DNA of 60,000 nt from assembly GCF_037975245.1 (NCBI RefSeq), contig NC_092576.1, positions 6,927,501 to 6,987,500 on the forward strand, read 5' to 3'. Position 1 is the stretch's first letter. The number at the start of each line of letters is the position of its first letter. Positions 56,042-60,000 of this stretch are shown in pieces. The notes beneath the pieces are model-generated. The model saw only the letters and a list, made by a program, of their open reading frames with translations, was not told where the DNA came from and searched no databases. The stretch is from Apostichopus japonicus (lineage: Eukaryota > Echinodermata > Holothuroidea > Aspidochirotida > Stichopodidae). Made by a program: the position numbers and the translations under genes.

Positions 56042-56907
56042 TCACAATGAAATGACTTTAAGGCGTTTATTACCAGCATCAACAACCATCAAAAAATTCT
56101 GATTTTGACAATGGTAATAGTGCAGCCCACGAACAAAGTCTAAACTTTTGTTCTTGTTTTGCCAAAACCACGGTTTTGGACTTTCCTCCAATGTTACACA
56201 CTTATTCTGCCTGGGTTCAGTGTAGCGCACGATACACTCGTATTGTGCTTTATATCCGGGATTTCTCAGTGCAATATAAATGTTACCCTTGTTATCTATG
56301 TCCATTCCTCTGCAATGGTTATTTGTTTTTACAGTATAAAGTCGGCATTTAAAATTATATGAATAAACATCAACTGCCATTCTTGCAAAGTCAGAAATGA
56401 AAAACTCATTTGAGCTACTTTTCTTAATGTACCAAGGATCTTCCAGACTACCGCTACAATAACAACCTAAATACTTACCATCGGAAGTAAATTTGGCCAC
56501 TTGAGCCGACTTTTTCTTCCTACCTGTCAATACGTAAATACAATTTTCCCTCTCGCATGACGTAATACCTGCAGGTTCTTCCATGTTATGTTCACCAAAC
56601 CTTTCCTTCTCATTCAATGATTCATCAAATTTTATGACACATTTACTCTTCTTGTCAGTAACAAATAAAGTATTTCCCAGGAAAGTTGCGGCAAATGGTT
56701 TAAAACCAGTTTCTTCCCAACGCTTTATCGTGTTTCCTGCTATGTTATATGCGTAGATTCCGTCGTCCATCAATATAAATATCTGATTTTTGAACGTGAT
56801 GACGTCGTGAGGTTGGATTATGCCTGGTATTTCTTGGAATGTTGGAGGTTCGTTGGTTTCCTGTAAGCTTTCGTTGATTTCATAACTATTGTCAGTTGTT
56901 TCGTGAC
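56042..56907 (-). CDS. Gene B exon 4: NHL-like beta-propeller
   Basis: 866 nt, acceptor TTGACAG, TGA at 56044-56042. Two codons longer than gene C because of an added Ser-Tyr (DNSYEINES). Blade motifs include PFAATFLGNTLFVTDKKS, PAGITSCERENCIYVLTG, DPWYIKKSSSNEFFISDFAR, RGMDIDNKGNIYIALRNPG and VRGLHYYHCQNQNFLMVVDA. Confidence 0.8.
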
Positions 56908-59509
56908 CTGTCAATAAGATAAACATTTGAGCAGATTTTAGTACTACAAATGGGGTAGGGAGGTAGGCATCGAAGCTGGAACCGGACATGTAGGAACCAC
57001 GGGGCAGGAGGGGATTGAGGGGGATTTAGGAAAGCACAGAAATAAGGAAGAGTAAGGTAGAGAGCAGGGAGTCAGTAAACAACAGGGATGTATGGAGCAG
57101 ATAGGCAAGTAGACAGGGCGGTAGTAAAATAAGGAGGCACGGAGGATATGAGGCAGAGAGGCGGGAAGGCATGGAAACAGGGAGACAAGGAGACAGGGGG
57201 TACGGAGGCAAGGAGGAAAGGAGGCAGAAAGAAGGGGAGTAACAGAGGCATTTAAGCAGGGAGTCAGATAGACAGAAAAGCATGGAAACAGGTAAACAGG
57301 AACCACGGGGCAGAGGGGAATGAGGAAGGAACAGAGGTAAGGGAGAGTAAGGGAGCACCCGATACACATAGAGAACACAGTAACTGCTGTACATCTTTGA
57401 GTGTTGTACTAGAGTAAAATCTGGATCGTGCTAAAAATCAGTAGCATGTGCTATTAGGATTACAGGAAGAACTGAGGATGTGCCCTGGTGTAATCACAAC
57501 AAATCTAGTTTGATGTATTTGTTTGGATTACCGTCCTCAGTTCTTACTGTTAACCTAATAGCACATGCTACCGATTTATCCGATTTTTCAGCACAATCCA
57601 GTTTTTATGATGGTACAAAGTTTTAAGATTGATATTGGTTACTGTAATCTCTTTGTGAATCGGTTGAAGTGAGGGAGCAGGGATGAGAAGGGAGTCAGGG
57701 TGCAGCGGGGATGTGTGGAGCAAGGAGGCACGGAGGCACGGAGGCATGAATGCACGGAGGCAGGATATCAGGGAGGCACTGAGACAGAAAGTGAGTCACG
57801 GAGGCATTTAGGCAGGGAGGTCGTGAGACATGTGGGAGATAGACAGAATAGCAATGAAACAGGGACTCAGGAAAGTAGGGAAGCAGGGAGAATGAAGAGA
57901 GTAGGAAGAAATGATATACCTCTTGAATCATCGGTCACTGTGCCACTGGAAGATTGATTGAATGGCCTACCCTGGGATAACTGAAATAACAAAAAGTTAG
58001 GTTCAAATGTGGTTTCTCATTTTTTTTTTGCATGCTTCAATGTATAGATGTGTGTTTTAACAGAAAGTCAAGTTGGTGCTTCTTATTCATTTCAAAGTCA
58101 AATGTGATGCACACCCCTCTTTGTCCAAAGTATAATGATTAGCACAACCTTTCCTGTATCTTAAATTATAACCCAGCTATGCCTCATAATGCACCATTTT
58201 ACGTCTAAAATGTTAACTATATGTCTTTTTTTCGGGCGGGCGGGAGAGGGGGAGGGAAGGAGAGGGAAGGGGAGTGAGGAGTACCATCAGACCCCTTACA
58301 TAGCAGCCCGCTCCCATTACCTCAGCATCACAAATGCTTTACTTTAAATTCCTGGGCCACCTCAAATTTCGATATTAAGTAAAATAGGTATATTTATATA
58401 AATATACAACTTTCTACGCTAGATCTTCCTATATAAAACCAAATAAACTAAATAAGATTAAGTCTATGGGACCTACCTCTACTGCAAATTTCAAGTTTTC
58501 CTTCACTTTCTGCAGGGACTTATTTGATGCAGAAATCACCTTCCCCAGCTTATGTCGTTTTCTCAACTGGTATTTCTTCAACGTGTGTTCGCTGACATCT
58601 GTCAATATTTTCTGCAAATCTTTATTTGCATTCTGCACGTTTTCAAGTAATCCTTCATAAATAATTATTGAAAATAAATAAATTTAAACAACATTATCAA
58701 AAAAAATAAATAGTATTCCACAAAGAACGTAAAACATTTCACAAAGTCACCGGACTCTCGCAGGATAACGCGTATATGGACGCCGACGCATAACATTTAT
58801 AAGGAAGGGAGGGGGTCAGGCAAGATTGTTAATAAGGATCAAAGACTGCGGGAAGAGGAAGCCTATAGAACACGGCCAACGATGGAAGCCCCCACCCCTA
58901 TAATTGTATGTTCATTCATACTTAGTAAAGATTCCTAAATCCTATTGGTCCATTCAGGTCAGCTGACCGTGGTTAATCCTGTGAGTAACGCACGGTAAAA
59001 TTACGGAGCATCACTTTAATAAATCTTTGGTTATATGTAACCAAAAATGTTTTGTTTTATGATTTTTCCCCCAAATGGTAGTGTATGAATGAACGGGGTT
59101 AATCAACGGTCTAGCGTGCGTTACTCACATGATTAATGCACTCCGGGTGTGAATGCTATCGCTGGATGCACTCGGGCTCCGCCCTCGTGCATCACTTGCA
59201 TTATCCCCCGATCGTGCATTAATCCTGTGAGTAACGCACGCTAGACCGTTGATTAACCACTTATTAATCCATATATTACCTCCTTCATAATTACCTGGGT
59301 CGGTGTTGACATTAATTTTTTTCGTCAAATCTTTGAGAATGTTTTCCACAAATCTTGTATCATTGCATAGATCCTCACATTGTTGTTTCTTATTGCCGAA
59401 CAGTGTCTGCTTGACTTGGGATATCGATGAGTGAATATCTTTACACAATTGTACAGCGGATGTGACTTCACCGATCATCCTGACTATTCTGTATACTTGT
59501 CGAAGGTCT
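56042..59509 (-). CDS. Gene B: helical N-terminus, short linker, NHL-like propeller protein
   Basis: Four minus-strand exons (59280-59509, 58477-58652, 57920-57980, 56042-56907), phases 1, 0, 1, open throughout. From the ATG at 59478-59476 the product is about 433 residues: 1-125 helical, a 20-residue linker, then the propeller. It is the most diverged paralog: exon 1 reads DLRQVYRIVRMIGEVTSAVQ and exon 2 TLKKYQLRKRHKLGKVISAS, against the well-conserved A/C pair, yet exon lengths of 230 and 176 nt are identical. Preserved frames despite this divergence argue for selection on the protein. Introns 1 and 3 have received palindromic insertions. Function unknown; see gene C for the domain discussion. 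Confidence 0.75.
57000..57362. repeat. G+A-rich minisatellite, intron 3 of gene B (part 1)
   Basis: Same degenerate GGAGGCAAGGAGAC-type repeat as in genes A and C. Interrupted at 57366 by a palindromic element and resumed at about 57665-57905. Confidence 0.75.
57366..57660. mobile_element. Foldback (palindromic) element in intron 3 of gene B
   Basis: Long inverted arms: the left contains AGTAGCATGTGCTATTAGG (57441-57459) and CTGGATCGTGCTAAAA, the right their complements (57553-57571, 57588-57603). The arms extend to about 57370 and 57657 with a loop of about 55 bp. A single arm of the same element, without its partner, is present at 13661-13735 and 31793-31865. No coding capacity. Absent from intron 3 of A and C. 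Confidence 0.75.
57665..57910. repeat. G+A-rich minisatellite, intron 3 of gene B (part 2)
   Basis: Continuation of the intronic minisatellite after the foldback element, up to the exon 3 donor. Confidence 0.75.
57920..57980 (-). CDS. Gene B exon 3: minimal linker
   Basis: 61 nt, acceptor GTTATTTCAG, donor CAAGAG/GTATAT. It encodes LSQGRPFNQSSSGTVTDDSR and one base of the next codon. Phase is kept although the exon is a quarter the length of that of gene C. Confidence 0.7.
58477..58652 (-). CDS. Gene B exon 2: second helical segment
   Basis: 176 nt, acceptor TATGAAG, donor GAG/GTAGGT. Begins LLENVQNANKDLQKILTDVS and ends VKENLKFAVE. The spacing of hydrophobic and basic residues follows genes A and C. 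Confidence 0.75.
58908..59262. mobile_element. Compound palindromic insertion in intron 1 of gene B
   Basis: About 355 bp absent from the same intron of A and C. Two inverted-repeat pairs are present. GTTCATTCATAC at 58911-58922 pairs with GTATGAATGAAC at 59084-59095. A near-perfect 45-bp pair at 59097-59141 and 59213-59257 has one mismatch (GGTTAATCAACGGTCTAGCG and onward). GAGTAACGCACG also occurs near 58983, so the second palindrome shares sequence with the first. MITE or foldback type, no coding capacity. Confidence 0.75.
59280..59509 (-). CDS. Gene B exon 1: first helical segment
   Basis: 230 nt, acceptor AATTTTCAG, donor AAGGAG/GTAATA. Contains LCKDIHSSISQVKQTLFG and QCEDLCNDTRFVENILKDL. 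The open frame upstream of the ATG (DLRQVYR) is conserved with A and C, again suggesting an upstream exon outside the part I can identify. Confidence 0.7.
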
Positions 59510-59689
59510 CTGAAAATTAAACTGAAATGTTGAAAGAATAATATTCTACAATTACATAGCAATTTCTAGTGGCGTCAATCTGAATGATTATCCGTTACGT
59601 CGGTAGTAATTCAATATTAGTGTCACGTATATACTGTGCTAATTTCAGTAAAAGAAAAGGGTCAAACAGTCAATTTCGAGAGGTTGTAT

Positions 59690-60000
59690 CATGGATCTGC
59701 AGCATTTGACTATCAAATGTCGCCCATTTTACCTACCTAGGGAATTCTCATCGGTGACCTTGACGTCTGTTTATATTCATCCAGGGGCCAATTCAACGGT
59801 GGCACTTACTGATCTCGCAAACGTCATTACAAAGCCGAGAATTTAAATCCGGATACTCTTTCAATTGTTGCCGGGGATTTCAACAAAGCTAATTTGAGGA
59901 CCGTACTCCCTAACTTTAAACAACACGTTACTTGTCCGACTCGCGGGAGGAGAACTCTGGACCATTGTTACTCCAAGGTTAAATCAGCCTACAAATCTGT
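59690..60000 (+). pseudogene. LINE endonuclease fragment, runs off the window
   Basis: Reads DLQHLTIKCRPFYLPREFSS and VYIHPGANSTVALTDLANVI, then, after a frameshift near 59845, NPDTLSIVAGDFNKANLRTV and RRTLDHCYSKVKSAYKS. GDFN is the conserved AP-endonuclease motif of LINE ORF2, and DHCY-type words are typical of the same CR1/L2-like group as 47698-49844. The orientation is opposite to that copy. It continues beyond the window. Confidence 0.7.

Larger units (their letters stand above)
49845..59640. repeat. Segmental duplication unit B
   Basis: Homologous to unit A from TGGAGTAGGGG at its left edge through exon 1 of the gene. The left 6.2 kb is nearly identical to A. The gene and its introns are diverged from both A and C. 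It lacks the hAT-type element of A and the (AAT)n and M modules that follow the gene in A and C. Instead a LINE endonuclease fragment follows. Confidence 0.88.

Overview
The window looks like AT-rich, repeat-dense nuclear DNA of a metazoan, most probably a marine invertebrate. An echinoderm, perhaps a sea cucumber, is my guess. The support is: genes with short spliceosomal exons and GT/AG introns, interstitial CCCTAA telomere-type repeats, a tRNA-derived SINE, several non-LTR retrotransposon clades, a hAT-type element with an 8-bp target duplication, and kilobase-scale microsatellites. No operons, ribosomal RNA or convincing functional tRNA gene was seen. The taxonomic call is inference.

Layout: the core is three paralogous segmental units. 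Unit A spans about 1,995-17,670, unit C about 21,760-36,070, and unit B 49,845-59,640. Each carries one minus-strand four-exon gene with identical intron phases (1, 0, 1). Exons 1-2 encode a short all-helical N-terminal region, exon 3 a hydrophilic linker of variable length, and exon 4 a beta-propeller-like C-terminal region resembling NHL repeats. The copies in C (about 496 aa) and B (about 433 aa) are open. The copy in A has a 1-bp deletion in exon 4 and a lost AG at the exon-1 acceptor, so it looks like a pseudogene.

The units are mosaics. Downstream of the gene (left of the stop codons) A and B are nearly identical and share a SINE and a truncated LINE that C lacks. From the gene rightwards A and C are nearly identical and B is the divergent one. 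In A and C the gene is followed on its 5' side by an (AAT)n array and by tandem modules carrying long (ATCC)n or (CCCT)n arrays. In C a Tx1/L1-like LINE sits inside the (AAT)n array.

Between the units: 17.7-21.7 kb holds dispersed repeats and no recognisable gene. 36.1-37.8 kb is a 1.7-kb (TATC)n array. 39,438-44,226 is a complete-looking 4.8-kb DNA element with ACACTG termini, a 4-bp target duplication, dense GACTAA subterminal arrays and a nested 1.5-kb foldback. 46.5-49.8 kb holds a dispersed repeat, an RTE-like reverse-transcriptase scrap, a (CAGC)n array and a decayed CR1/L2-type LINE. A LINE endonuclease fragment of apparently the same clade runs off the right end.

The most interesting candidate system is the paralogous gene family itself: a helical-bundle-plus-propeller architecture in a recombining cluster. 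The helical part has a loose, unproven resemblance to the four-helix domains of MLKL/HeLo/RPW8-type cell-death proteins.
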